64,000 bases of DNA from Prevotella sp. P6B1 (GCF_000702825.1 NZ_JNKF01000012.1:372001-436000), one strand, 5' to 3'; positions 27,185-36,545 are shown, counted from the first letter of the stretch. A program made the numbers and translations. Notes: generated by a model from the letters alone, not told the origin.

Positions 27185-28699
27185 ATGAAAACAAATATGT
27201 CAATATTAAGCATAGCCACCGCACTGTTGCTCTCAACAACAGCTTGCACAAACAGTGCATCTATCGATGATAGTCCTCGCCCTGCAGGTCAGGGTAGTGA
27301 ACCAACGCCTGCTGGTAAGGTTGCCACGATTTACACCACTACTGGCAGTGGCGCTCAGCTTCTCAATATGACTAAGGCTGAGATCTTCAATGGTAACAAC
27401 ATGGCACCATCAACCATCATCGTTGATCCTACACAGCAGTTCCAGACGATGGATGGATTCGGATTCGCCATCACCTACTCTACTTGTTACAACCTGCTCA
27501 AGATGAGTGCTGACGATCGTGCCGCTTTCCTGAAGCAGACATACTCTGAAACTGAGGGTTATGGCGTTAGCTATGCCCGTATCAGTATTGGTTGCAACGA
27601 CTTCTCGTCGACCGAGTACTCACTCTGTGATGAGCCCGGTTTGGAGAACTTCCGACTCTATACCGACGAGACACAGTATGTGATTCCCATTCTGAAGGAG
27701 ATTCTAGACATCAACCCCAATGTGAAAATCATTGCTGCGCCTTGGACTTGTCCAAAGTGGATGAAGGTTGCTGATATCGACACCAAGAAGCCTTTCGACT
27801 CTTGGACAGACGGACATCTGAACCCTGACTATCGTAAGGACTATGCCCAGTACTTTGTAAAGTTCATTGCTGCTATGAAGCAGCAGGGCATCAATATTTA
27901 TGCTGTCAGCCCACAAAACGAGCCTCTGAATAAGGCCAACTGCGCTTCGCTTTATATGCCTTGGCAGGAAGAGGCTCCATTCGTAGCCGAACTCGCCTCT
28001 GCATTCAAGAAGAATGGTATCGCAACCAAGATTTATCTCTTCGATCATAACTACAACTATGATAATATCGAGGATCAGCAGGACTATCCTGTTAAAGTTT
28101 ACAATGCACTTGGCAACGAGTTCGAGGGCTCTGAGCTGGTGGTAGGTTCAGCATATCACGACTACGGTGGCAAAAACACAGAGCTCACCGATATCCACAC
28201 TCAGGCACCCGACAAGGAACTCATCTTCTCTGAGTCGAGTATCGGAACATGGAACGATGGCCGTAATCTGTCAAAGCGTCTGATGGAGGACATGAAGAAT
28301 GTCACACTGGGAACCGTAAACCAGTGGTGTAAGGCCGTATTGGTATGGAACCTGATGCTCGATATGAACATGGGACCCAACCTGGATGGTGGTTGTCAGA
28401 CATGTTTTGGCGCTGTTGATATATCAATGGACTATAAGACAATCACCCGCAATTCACACTACTATGTTATCTCTCACATGGCCAGCGTCGTTCGCCCTGA
28501 TGCCCAGCGCATCGGTGTAACCCAGCGCTCACTCACTAAGAACGGGTTGGTTTACTCAGCTTTCCGCAACCCTGACGGCAGCTATGCAACTGTTGTTCTT
28601 AACAATTCCGATGAGAACATCACAGCCGTTATCAGCGATGGTCAGAACCACTTCCGTACCGTTGTTCCTGCCCAGTCGGTTGTTTCATGCAAATGGTAA
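27185..28699 (+). CDS. GH30 family glycosidase, probable endo-beta-1,6-glucanase (surface lipoprotein)
   Basis: A 504-residue lipoprotein (lipobox STTAC, Cys about residue 21) with a GH30 (beta/alpha)8 barrel and side beta-domain. Recognisable landmarks are the N-terminal FQTMDGFGFAITYSTCYNLL, the acid/base Glu in SPQNEP (about residue 246), and the nucleophile Glu in IFSESSIGTW (about residue 350). The C-terminal beta-sandwich runs from about 430 to the end. GH30 includes glucosylceramidases, xylanases and, in subfamily 3, endo-beta-1,6-glucanases. Neighbouring susCD, a surface glycan-binding gene and GH3 favour subfamily 3 activity on pustulan-type fungal glucan. Lipidation fits a cell-surface endo-enzyme that creates oligosaccharides for import. 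Confidence 0.85.
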   Translation: MKTNMSILSIATALLLSTTACTNSASIDDSPRPAGQGSEPTPAGKVATIYTTTGSGAQLLNMTKAEIFNGNNMAPSTIIVDPTQQFQTMDGFGFAITYSTCYNLLKMSADDRAAFLKQTYSETEGYGVSYARISIGCNDFSSTEYSLCDEPGLENFRLYTDETQYVIPILKEILDINPNVKIIAAPWTCPKWMKVADIDTKKPFDSWTDGHLNPDYRKDYAQYFVKFIAAMKQQGINIYAVSPQNEPLNKANCASLYMPWQEEAPFVAELASAFKKNGIATKIYLFDHNYNYDNIEDQQDYPVKVYNALGNEFEGSELVVGSAYHDYGGKNTELTDIHTQAPDKELIFSESSIGTWNDGRNLSKRLMEDMKNVTLGTVNQWCKAVLVWNLMLDMNMGPNLDGGCQTCFGAVDISMDYKTITRNSHYYVISHMASVVRPDAQRIGVTQRSLTKNGLVYSAFRNPDGSYATVVLNNSDENITAVISDGQNHFRTVVPAQSVVSCKW

Positions 28700-28721
28700 G
28701 AATCATTGATAATAGATAATT

Positions 28722-30737
28722 ATGAAGACTAAGATATCTCAAATAGGTAGCATGCTCTTGGGCGCAGCACTATGCATGCTCTCTTCGTGTATCAACGAAG
28801 ATTATAAGAATATTGTACAGCAGGGCGATCCCCTGATTGGCATCAGCGCCTTGGGTAGTGTAGAAATGGGACAGACGGTTTCTTTCGATGTCAACTGTAC
28901 AGACAAGACTGGTGAACGTCTTTCTACGCTCAAAGCCGAACTGCTGTTCACCAACGAGTCTGTTGACGAAGTGGTTATTCGTACCAAGGAAGCTGGCGAC
29001 TACACTGTCAATCTCAACGTACCCTTCCTACAGTACATTCCCAACGGCGATGCAACCGTACGTCTCACGCTACAGAATGTGACTACCTCAAAGACGATTG
29101 TCGAGGTGCCTCTTACAGTAGAGCGTCCACACCTCGCAGAACTACAGTTTATAGCCGATGATGGTACTGCATTCGATATGACTGAGGGCGACGACTACCT
29201 TTATACTGCTACCATAAACACCAAACAGAACGCCTTCAAAGGTTACTTCATGACCAAGGATGAGAAGTGGAGCTTTGGTAGTAATGGTTCTGAGATTGAG
29301 CTGGGACAGAAAGGCAACATAGACTTCGTCACTAACGAAACAGGTAACGTAACCGTAAGTTTCAACATCTGTGATTATAGCTATGGTCCTAATGAAGAAA
29401 TAAGTATTCAGCCTCTGAACTTCACAGAGTCAGATAACGTGATGACCCGTCAGTTGAAACAAGGACGCGAGTACACTATCGGTGGTATCGTTAATGAAGA
29501 CTGGTTCATCGACCCCGACTTCTTTGAACTGAACGACGACGGCAACTATGTGTTCCGTGCTATCGACGGCACCTATACACTGACTGCATATAATGGATAT
29601 AAGTTCCTGCAAGTATATAGCGGTACAGCCGACGAGCCTGCCACTCTACAGGCTGACGGATCTGGTGCTATCTGGGTGATTGGCGGCAACGGCATCAATA
29701 AGCCCTACCTCAACTCATCCAACAACAATGGTTGGTGGACAGGTACTGAATGGGATCAGGCAACGGCTCAGATTAAGGATAAGGTTTACCAGCTCACCCT
29801 CACTGTTGGCAAACAACTCTCTGCTACTGATATAAACTTCAAGTTCTTCGGACAACCTGCATGGGGTGTCGAGTTCAAGGGCGACGGCAGCGAGAAGTCA
29901 CTAGTCTGCAACAGCGATGTATTCGGCGTAGGTGATGGTAATGGTCACGACAATGGTAACATCTATCTGAAAGAGGGTGTCACGCTGAACGAGGGCGATA
30001 CCTATATCTTCACTATCGATCTGACAGGTGGCACGCAAAATGCGCCACTCACCATCAAAAAAGGAGCTGGTGAGGGTACACAACTGGTGACACTGGCTGA
30101 CAAAGACCCACAAATCATGTCACTCAAGAAAGGAATGACCTTGCAGTTCGATGGTATCGTAAATAATGACTGGTACATCGATCCCGACTTCCTGAAAGCA
30201 AATGGTGATGGCACCTATACATTCCTTTGCATCAACGGTCAGTATGCTATTAAAGCTTATGCCGACTATCAATACGTACAGGTTTATCCTGTTAACGACG
30301 AGGGTAAACCAGCCACACTACAGGCAGATGGAACCGGTTCTGTTTGGATTATCGGTAGCGATTGCGTAAACAAGCCTTTCCTCAACTCAGGCAACAACAA
30401 AAGCTGGTGGACCGACCCCGACTGGGATCAGTGCATGGCTCCTATCGCCAAGGGGAAATATCGCATCACCCTTACCGTGGGTCAGCAACTCAAAGCCAGC
30501 GACATCAACTTCAAGTTCTTCGGTCAACCCACCTGGGGTATAGAATTCAATGGTAAGGGTGGAGAGTACCACCTCGACTCTGACAACGATTGGTTCCGTG
30601 TAAATGCAGCAGATAGCGACAATGGTAACATCTTCCTGAAGGACGGTGTGACACTCACAGAAGGCGACATCTTCGAGTTTACCATTGATTTGAGCGCCGG
30701 TATTGCCAATGGAATCCTCAACGTAGAGAAGAAATAA
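28722..30737 (+). CDS. SusE/F-like surface glycan-binding lipoprotein with two tandem repeats
   Basis: A 671-residue lipoprotein (lipobox LSSC, Cys about residue 23). The N-terminal ~235 residues hold Ig/BACON-like beta-domains. Two similar modules follow, about 240-450 and 460-671, each with an EDWFIDPDFF/NDWYIDPDFL start, an ATLQADG segment, a Trp-rich patch (NNGWWTGTEWDQ / NKSWWTDPDWDQ) and DINFKFFGQPAWG/TWG. The paired Trp patches are probable glycan-binding sites. The position between GH30 and GH3 matches the surface glycan-binding protein of the known beta-1,6-glucan locus. No catalytic motif is visible. Confidence 0.8.
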   Translation: MKTKISQIGSMLLGAALCMLSSCINEDYKNIVQQGDPLIGISALGSVEMGQTVSFDVNCTDKTGERLSTLKAELLFTNESVDEVVIRTKEAGDYTVNLNVPFLQYIPNGDATVRLTLQNVTTSKTIVEVPLTVERPHLAELQFIADDGTAFDMTEGDDYLYTATINTKQNAFKGYFMTKDEKWSFGSNGSEIELGQKGNIDFVTNETGNVTVSFNICDYSYGPNEEISIQPLNFTESDNVMTRQLKQGREYTIGGIVNEDWFIDPDFFELNDDGNYVFRAIDGTYTLTAYNGYKFLQVYSGTADEPATLQADGSGAIWVIGGNGINKPYLNSSNNNGWWTGTEWDQATAQIKDKVYQLTLTVGKQLSATDINFKFFGQPAWGVEFKGDGSEKSLVCNSDVFGVGDGNGHDNGNIYLKEGVTLNEGDTYIFTIDLTGGTQNAPLTIKKGAGEGTQLVTLADKDPQIMSLKKGMTLQFDGIVNNDWYIDPDFLKANGDGTYTFLCINGQYAIKAYADYQYVQVYPVNDEGKPATLQADGTGSVWIIGSDCVNKPFLNSGNNKSWWTDPDWDQCMAPIAKGKYRITLTVGQQLKASDINFKFFGQPTWGIEFNGKGGEYHLDSDNDWFRVNAADSDNGNIFLKDGVTLTEGDIFEFTIDLSAGIANGILNVEKK

Positions 30738-30806
30738 GGTACCTTACGACTATATTTCATCCACTTTTTCCCGTGTATAAATATATCGTAATTATCTAAA
30801 ATGCAA

Positions 30807-30840
30807 GAAGTTACGCTTTATACAAGGCGTAACTTCTCCA
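30807..30840 (+). terminator. Inverted repeat after the surface glycan-binding gene
   Basis: A perfect 10-bp stem GAAGTTACGC / GCGTAACTTC around a 10-nt loop, followed by a pyrimidine-rich stretch containing TTTT. It would end the susCD-GH30-SGBP transcript and leave GH3 with its own promoter. Confidence 0.65.
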
Positions 30841-30858
30841 CTTGTTTTGTTACATAAC

Positions 30859-30889
30859 CTTGTGCGTATCTGATAATATTGTAATTTTG
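30859..30889 (+). promoter_or_regulatory. Promoter of the GH3 gene (CTTG-N19-TAATTTTG)
   Basis: CTTG at 30859-30862, 19 nt spacer, TAATTTTG at 30882-30889. It is 28 nt upstream of the GH3 start and downstream of the terminator-like hairpin, so GH3 is probably transcribed at least partly independently of the susCD operon. Confidence 0.65.
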
Positions 30890-30917
30890 CAGTCGGAAAC
30901 TTAAAACCCAAGTAGAA

Positions 30918-33167
30918 ATGATGAAACTATTGTTTTCAACTTTGTTGCTTATGACGACTTCAGCCACTTCGCAGGCTCAGAGTCTGCCAGCTTATCTCGA
31001 CGAGACTAAGCCCATTGAGCAGCGCATCGATGATGCTCTCAGCCGTATGACGCTCGACGAGAAGATTGCCGTGATTCATGCGCAATCTAAGTTTTCCAGC
31101 CCTGGTGTTAAACGTCTTGGATTTCCTGATTTATGGACTGACGATGGCCCTCATGGTGTTCGTCCTGATGTACTTTGGGATGAATGGGAGCAGGCTGGCC
31201 AGACCAACGATTCATGTGTTGCATTCCCTGCACTCACCTGCTTGGCTGCCACATGGAATCCCCAGTTGGCGCGTCTGTATGGAGAAAGTCTTGCAGAAGA
31301 GGCACTTTACAGAAATAAACATGTTATGTTAGGCCCAGGTGTAAACATCTACCGCACACCACTGGGCGGTCGCAACTTCGAGTATATGGGCGAAGACCCT
31401 TGGTTGGCCTCACGTATGGTTGTTCCCTATGTACAGGGACTCCAGTCAAAAGGTGTTGCAGCCTGTGTCAAGCACTATGCGTTGAATAACGACGAAGAAT
31501 ATCGCCATCAGGTTAATGTAGTCATTTCTGATCGTGCGCTCCACGAAATTTATCTCCCCGCTTTCAAGGCGGCGGTTCAGGAGGGTGGTGCCTGGAGCAT
31601 CATGGGTGCCTACAATCTATATAAAGGTAAGCACAACTGCCATAACAGCATCATGCTCAACAAAATCCTGAAAAAGGACTGGGGCTTTGATGGAGTAGTC
31701 ATCAGCGACTGGGGCGGTTGTCACAACACCGAGGAGGCCATCAATAATGGTCTTGACCTGGAGTTTGGATCATGGACCGATGGTCTTACCATGGGTGCCA
31801 CCAATGCTTACGACAACTACTATCTCGCTTTGCCCTACAAAAAACTGATTCAAGAGGGCAAATATAGCACAAAGGAGCTCGATGAAAAAGTTCGTCGCGT
31901 GCTTCGTTTGTTCTATCGTACAACAATGAACCGACAGAAACCTTACGGATTTCTTTGCTCTGAGAGTCACTATCAGGCAGCACTTAGAATCGCCCAGGAG
32001 GGCATCGTTCTTATGAAGAATGATAAGATGAAAGAATTGAAAAACGAAACGTTGCTGCCACTTGATTTGACAAAGACCAAGAAGGTTCTGGTTGTTGGCG
32101 AAAACGCCATCAAAATGATGACCGTTGGTGGAGGATCCTCATCGCTCAAAGCACAGCGTGAGATTCTCCCCCTCGACGGTATCAAAGCTCGCTTCGCAGG
32201 TATCGATGTTGACTATGTCCGAGGTTACGTAGGCGACACCGTTCAGAGTTACAATGGTGTGACTGTAGGTCGTTCACTCTACGAAACCCGCTCGCAGGCA
32301 GAGCTCACCGCCGAGGCAGTAGAAAAGGCTCGTCAAGCAGATGTCGTTATCTTCGTGGGAGGCCTTAACAAGAGTAACCATCAGGATTGCGAAGGTCACG
32401 ACCGCAAGAACTACGAGTTGCCATACGCTCAGAACGAGGTCATTGAGGCTATTCTCAAAGTGAATCCCCGCTTGGTCTACGTCAACATCTCTGGTAATGG
32501 TGCTACCCTACCGTGGATCCAGAAGGTTCCCGCAGTGGTTCAGGCTTGGTTCATCGGTTCTGAAGCAGGCGAAGCTATCGCATCCGTTCTCGCAGGCGAT
32601 GTCAATCCATCAGGCAAACTGCCATTCACCTGGTATGCATCACTCGACCAATGCGGCGCCCACGCCACAGGCAGCTATCCCGGAACATGGCGCGATGATT
32701 ATAAGATTATTGACGAGGAATATAAAGAAGGTATCTATGTAGGCTATCGCTGGACCGACAGCAGAAAGATTAAGCCGCTCTTCGCATTCGGACATGGACT
32801 CAGCTATACTACATTCAAGTTAGGTAAAGCCACAGCCAATAAAGCAGAGCTCACTGAAGGTGGTCAGATCAGTTTCACAGTACCCGTCACTAATACCGGC
32901 AAACGGGCTGGTAGCGAGACCATACAACTCTATATTTCCTCTAAGCGGAGTACAATAGACCGTCCCGTCAAGGAGCTCAAGGCTTTTGAGAAAGTCAGCC
33001 TCCAGCCTGGTGAGACACGCAACGTAACCCTCACCATTGGTACCGACGCACTCAGTTATTACGACGAGACAACAAGCAACTGGCGCACCGAGCCAGGACA
33101 ATTCGAAGCCCTGATCGGTACAGCCTCAAACCAGCTCCCAACCAAATGCACATTCCAGCTAAGATAG
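30918..33167 (+). CDS. GH3 family beta-glucosidase (periplasmic), beta-1,6-glucan-type PUL
   Basis: A 749-residue GH3 enzyme with a signal peptide (to about residue 21, ATSQAQ) and no lipobox, so periplasmic. The N-terminal (beta/alpha)8 domain includes LWTDDGPHGVR, ACVKHYALNNDE and the nucleophile motif GVVISDWGG (Asp about residue 264). The (alpha/beta)6 domain includes GIVLMKND and VGGGSSSLKA. A C-terminal fibronectin-III-like domain (RPVKELKAFEKVSLQPGETR) closes it. It would remove glucose from the non-reducing end of imported gluco-oligosaccharides, presumably beta-1,6-linked given the GH30 neighbour. Confidence 0.9.
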   Translation: MMKLLFSTLLLMTTSATSQAQSLPAYLDETKPIEQRIDDALSRMTLDEKIAVIHAQSKFSSPGVKRLGFPDLWTDDGPHGVRPDVLWDEWEQAGQTNDSCVAFPALTCLAATWNPQLARLYGESLAEEALYRNKHVMLGPGVNIYRTPLGGRNFEYMGEDPWLASRMVVPYVQGLQSKGVAACVKHYALNNDEEYRHQVNVVISDRALHEIYLPAFKAAVQEGGAWSIMGAYNLYKGKHNCHNSIMLNKILKKDWGFDGVVISDWGGCHNTEEAINNGLDLEFGSWTDGLTMGATNAYDNYYLALPYKKLIQEGKYSTKELDEKVRRVLRLFYRTTMNRQKPYGFLCSESHYQAALRIAQEGIVLMKNDKMKELKNETLLPLDLTKTKKVLVVGENAIKMMTVGGGSSSLKAQREILPLDGIKARFAGIDVDYVRGYVGDTVQSYNGVTVGRSLYETRSQAELTAEAVEKARQADVVIFVGGLNKSNHQDCEGHDRKNYELPYAQNEVIEAILKVNPRLVYVNISGNGATLPWIQKVPAVVQAWFIGSEAGEAIASVLAGDVNPSGKLPFTWYASLDQCGAHATGSYPGTWRDDYKIIDEEYKEGIYVGYRWTDSRKIKPLFAFGHGLSYTTFKLGKATANKAELTEGGQISFTVPVTNTGKRAGSETIQLYISSKRSTIDRPVKELKAFEKVSLQPGETRNVTLTIGTDALSYYDETTSNWRTEPGQFEALIGTASNQLPTKCTFQLR

Positions 33168-33277
33168 ATTTCATACTCATACATAAGTATTAATTTTAGG
33201 TACATACATAGTTGATATTAGTTAGTAATTAGTAGTTCCAAAAAAAAGAAAGATTGTTACAGGATTACACAAAAAAG

Positions 33278-33310
33278 GTCTGGGAATAAAAATATTTCCA
33301 GGCTTTTTTT
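33278..33310 (+). terminator. Terminator after GH3
   Basis: A stem CTGGGAATA / TATTTCCAG with a short A-rich loop, closed by a run of eight T residues. It separates GH3 from the second SusR-like gene. Confidence 0.8.
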
Positions 33311-33331
33311 TATTATTTCCTAAAAAATATG

Positions 33332-33339
33332 TATATTTG
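33332..33339 (+). promoter_or_regulatory. -7 box (TATATTTG) of the second SusR-like regulator
   Basis: A perfect TAnnTTTG element 59 nt before the ATG at 33399. No clear -33 TTTG. Confidence 0.55.
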
Positions 33340-33398
33340 CACCCAAAACAATACAACTAATGATGACAGTGCATAAAGGAAAAATACTAAAATAGGAA

Positions 33399-35072
33399 AT
33401 GAAAAAAGGACTACTAATTAGCATATTACTGATGATGTCCGGCATCATGTTGGCAGACAAGCAATTAGATCTGGAGGAATACTGCCGCCAGATAGACGAA
33501 GCAATAGAGCATTCGGCCGACTATGTAGCTGCGCATGAGAAGAAAATCAATGAAGTAAGGCACGCACTGGCATTAGGAGCAAATGCTAAAGAAAAATACG
33601 AGCGGAATTTCCAGTTATATGAACTTTACAAACCATTTGTAAGCGATTCCGCCATGTATTTTCTGGGAGAGTGCATCAAGTTGGCTGATGGTATGGATGA
33701 TGCTTCAAGTTCGGTCAAATGCCGTGCGCTGATGGCTATCAGATGTGCAAACATCGGCATGTATGATGAAGCACTCGACATCCTGGATTCTATCCGTCCG
33801 ACAGGTATAGACACGTTATCGCTCGGCATCTACTACGAAGCTTATAATAATGTATATAGCGAGCTGGCCTACTATACACGACTTGACCACATGAAACAGA
33901 GGTACCAAGCCCAAGCCAACCGCTATAAACAGCTCATGTTCCAATTCCTCCCACCAACCTACGAGACCTGTTTCCTGCGACGCGAACAGCAAGCACAAGG
34001 CGAGGGGAAATTAGATGAAGGTATGCGCATTAACGATGAGTGGCTGAAAACCGTAGAACCAGGTAGCCATCCTTACGCAATGGTAGCCCTATACCGTTAC
34101 ATAGAATTCAAGTTGAGAGGCGACAAAGAACAGATGATACACTGGCTGGTAGAATCAGTACTGGCCGACATCCGCAATGCAGCCATGGACCAAGGTTCTA
34201 TGTGGGAATTAGCTAATGAACTCATGCTTAGCGGTTATATCGACAAGGCCTCCAGCTACATCAGTTTTACCAGTGATTGCGCCAATCGCTATGGTTCGCG
34301 CCAACGTAACTGGCAGATAGCACCTCTACTCACACATATTGCCAAGAACTACAAGTCGCAAAGCGAACACACTACCAACCAGTTGCGTATAACGCTGGGA
34401 GCAATCAGTGTGCTGCTGTTGTTACTGTTAGGTGTCTTATTCTTCCTGCATCGCCGCAACCGTCAGCTCGATACGGCACGAATGGCTTTAAAAGGAAAGA
34501 ACGACGAGTTGGCCACCGCTAACAGTCAACTGGCCGAACAGACAAAAGAACTCTCAACCCTGAATGCCCAACTTTCAACCCTCAACTCTCAACTCTCTGA
34601 GAGTAACCGGGTAAAGGAGGAGTATATCGGACGGTTCATGAGTCTCTGCTCACAGTATATCGATAAACTTGACAACTATCGCAAAATGGTGAACAAGAAG
34701 ATGAAGAACAAGGAGTTGGAAGATCTGTTCCTGATGTCGAAGTCGACAGAGCTAAAAGAGAAGGAGCTGGAGGAACTATACCAGAACTTCGACTCGGTGT
34801 TCTTGCATCTGTTCCCGAACTTCGTCAATGACTTTAACGCCCTTCTACAGCCAGATATGCAGATAAAGCCCAAGGAGGATAATCGACTGACAACCGAAAT
34901 CCGAATCTTTGCATTGATACGACTCGGTATCGAAGACTCATCAAAAATAGCTGAGTTCCTGCACTATTCGGTCAACACGATATACAACTATCGCGCCCGT
35001 ATCAAGAACGGTGCCCTTGACAATCGTGAGAACTTCGAACGGCGTATCAAGGATCTGGGTATGATTCAATAA
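33399..35072 (+). CDS. SusR-like membrane-bound transcriptional regulator (DUF6377 type), second copy
   Basis: A 557-residue paralogue of the regulator at 20662-22338. It has a signal peptide (to about residue 20), a periplasmic TPR-like sensor (about 22-320), a transmembrane helix (about 328-350), a coiled coil (about 360-405) and a C-terminal LuxR-like helix-turn-helix (KIAEFLHYSVNTIYNYRARI). The coiled coil contains an almost exact seven-residue repeat (LSTLNAQ LSTLNSQ LSESN), reflected in a repetitive DNA stretch near 34545-34605. It has its own promoter and terminator. Together with the other copy it flanks the SusCD-GH30-SGBP-GH3 genes, so it may share or split control of that locus, or regulate another one. 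Confidence 0.85.
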   Translation: MKKGLLISILLMMSGIMLADKQLDLEEYCRQIDEAIEHSADYVAAHEKKINEVRHALALGANAKEKYERNFQLYELYKPFVSDSAMYFLGECIKLADGMDDASSSVKCRALMAIRCANIGMYDEALDILDSIRPTGIDTLSLGIYYEAYNNVYSELAYYTRLDHMKQRYQAQANRYKQLMFQFLPPTYETCFLRREQQAQGEGKLDEGMRINDEWLKTVEPGSHPYAMVALYRYIEFKLRGDKEQMIHWLVESVLADIRNAAMDQGSMWELANELMLSGYIDKASSYISFTSDCANRYGSRQRNWQIAPLLTHIAKNYKSQSEHTTNQLRITLGAISVLLLLLLGVLFFLHRRNRQLDTARMALKGKNDELATANSQLAEQTKELSTLNAQLSTLNSQLSESNRVKEEYIGRFMSLCSQYIDKLDNYRKMVNKKMKNKELEDLFLMSKSTELKEKELEELYQNFDSVFLHLFPNFVNDFNALLQPDMQIKPKEDNRLTTEIRIFALIRLGIEDSSKIAEFLHYSVNTIYNYRARIKNGALDNRENFERRIKDLGMIQ

Positions 35073-35108
35073 TTAACAAAAAATTAAGAAAATATCATTT
35101 TATCGACT

Positions 35109-35140
35109 AATTGGCGGTTATAATCTACTAACCGTCAATT
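35109..35140. terminator. Inverted repeat after the second SusR-like gene
   Basis: AATTGGCGGTT and AACCGTCAATT pair at 10 of 11 positions around a 10-nt loop. The following T-run is weak, so it could be a weak terminator or an operator. It lies just upstream of the efflux-operon promoter. Confidence 0.45.
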
Positions 35141-35154
35141 ATTTGTATAAAAAA

Positions 35155-35186
35155 TTTGGAACTTATCGATAAACTTCGTACCTTTG
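35155..35186 (+). promoter_or_regulatory. Promoter of the efflux operon (TTTG-N20-TACCTTTG)
   Basis: TTTG at 35155-35158, 20-nt spacer and TACCTTTG at 35179-35186 fit the Bacteroidetes consensus exactly. The TTG inside the -7 box is therefore not a start codon for the next gene. Confidence 0.75.
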
Positions 35187-35210
35187 CCGACGAAATCAAA
35201 TATGATTAAG

Positions 35211-36545
35211 ATGAAGAAAAGAGCTATAGTATTAGGTCTGGCCCTGCTGGCAATCACAGCATCGGCTCAGAAAAAATGGACTATGCAGGAATGTATTGAC
35301 TACGCAATGGAGAATAACATCACCTTGCAGAAATCAAAACTGCAGAAACAGAGCGCTACCGAAGACCTGAAAGGTTCGAAAGGTGCGCTACTGCCTACTG
35401 TGAACGCCTCGACCAACCAGAGCATTGGTTATCAGCCATGGAAGGATTCGGGTGTATCTACCGTAACCAACGGTATGGTGAACACCAAGGTCGACAAGAC
35501 CTACTATAATGGTTCGTATGCCATCAACGCCCAATGGACAGTGTGGAATGGCGGGCGCAATACCAACACCGTTAAGCTGAATCAGATAGCCGAAGAGCAG
35601 GCAGAGCTACAGACCCAAGAGACAGCCAACTCTATTCAGGAGCGCATCGCACAGATATATACCCAGATACTATATCTCGACGAGAATGTCAAGGTAAACG
35701 AGCAAATGCTGGAAACCGCCAAGAAAAACGAGGAGCGCGGTCGCGAAATGGTTAACGTGGGTAAGATGTCGAAGGCCGATCTGGCCCAGCTAACCGCCCA
35801 GCGTGCTACCGACGAGTACAACATCGTAGAGACACGCAGCCAACTGCTCAACTACAAGCTCCAACTGAAACAACTGTTGGAAATAACCGACGAGACAGAG
35901 TTTGATGTGGCCATCCCCGAGATTACCGATGCCATGGTGATGAAAGAGGTGCCCTCACTACAAAGAGTCTATGAACAGGCTTTAACCAATCGTCCGGAGA
36001 TAGAACGTTCAAAGTTAGCCATCAAGAGCAGCGACGTCAACCTGAGTATCGCCAAAGCCGGATGGTTACCCACACTGAGTGTATCAGGAAGTTTCGGCAC
36101 CAGCACCAATTCGTTGAGTTCCAATGGCTGGGGAAAACAGATAAAGACCAACTTCGATGCCATGGCAGGTGTATCGGTCAGTGTCCCCATCTTCGATGGT
36201 CGCTCAACCAAGACTTCTGTCAACAAAGCCAAAATCCAGCAGCAGTCAGCACAATTAGACTTATTGGATCAACAGAAGACCCTCTACTCCACCATACAGG
36301 AATATTGGCTGAACGCCCAGACCAACCAACAGAAGTATCGTGCAGCCAGCGCTACGGTCGAAAGCGAGCAGCAAAGCTATGATCTATTGTCGGAACAGTT
36401 CCGACTGGGATTAAAGAATATTGTAGAACTGATGACTGGGAAGGACAATCTCCTGTCGGCTCAGCAGAACCAGCTGCAGTCTAAGTACCAGACCATCTAC
36501 AACCAGCAGATGTTGAAGTTCTACGAAACAGGAGAAGTAAAATAG
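35211..36545 (+). CDS. TolC-family outer-membrane efflux protein
   Basis: The start at 35211 gives a signal peptide MKKRAIVLGLALLAITASAQ; the ATG at 35202 is an alternative and anything further upstream falls in the promoter. The ~444-residue mature-length protein has the two-fold repeated helical architecture of the outer membrane efflux protein family. The first motif WTMQECIDYAMENNITLQ and the paired pattern around ITLQKSKLQKQ and PEIERSKLAIKSS are typical. It forms the outer-membrane channel of a tripartite pump with the membrane-fusion and MacB-type genes downstream. It begins a six-gene operon that ends with a two-component system. Confidence 0.9.
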   Translation: MKKRAIVLGLALLAITASAQKKWTMQECIDYAMENNITLQKSKLQKQSATEDLKGSKGALLPTVNASTNQSIGYQPWKDSGVSTVTNGMVNTKVDKTYYNGSYAINAQWTVWNGGRNTNTVKLNQIAEEQAELQTQETANSIQERIAQIYTQILYLDENVKVNEQMLETAKKNEERGREMVNVGKMSKADLAQLTAQRATDEYNIVETRSQLLNYKLQLKQLLEITDETEFDVAIPEITDAMVMKEVPSLQRVYEQALTNRPEIERSKLAIKSSDVNLSIAKAGWLPTLSVSGSFGTSTNSLSSNGWGKQIKTNFDAMAGVSVSVPIFDGRSTKTSVNKAKIQQQSAQLDLLDQQKTLYSTIQEYWLNAQTNQQKYRAASATVESEQQSYDLLSEQFRLGLKNIVELMTGKDNLLSAQQNQLQSKYQTIYNQQMLKFYETGEVK

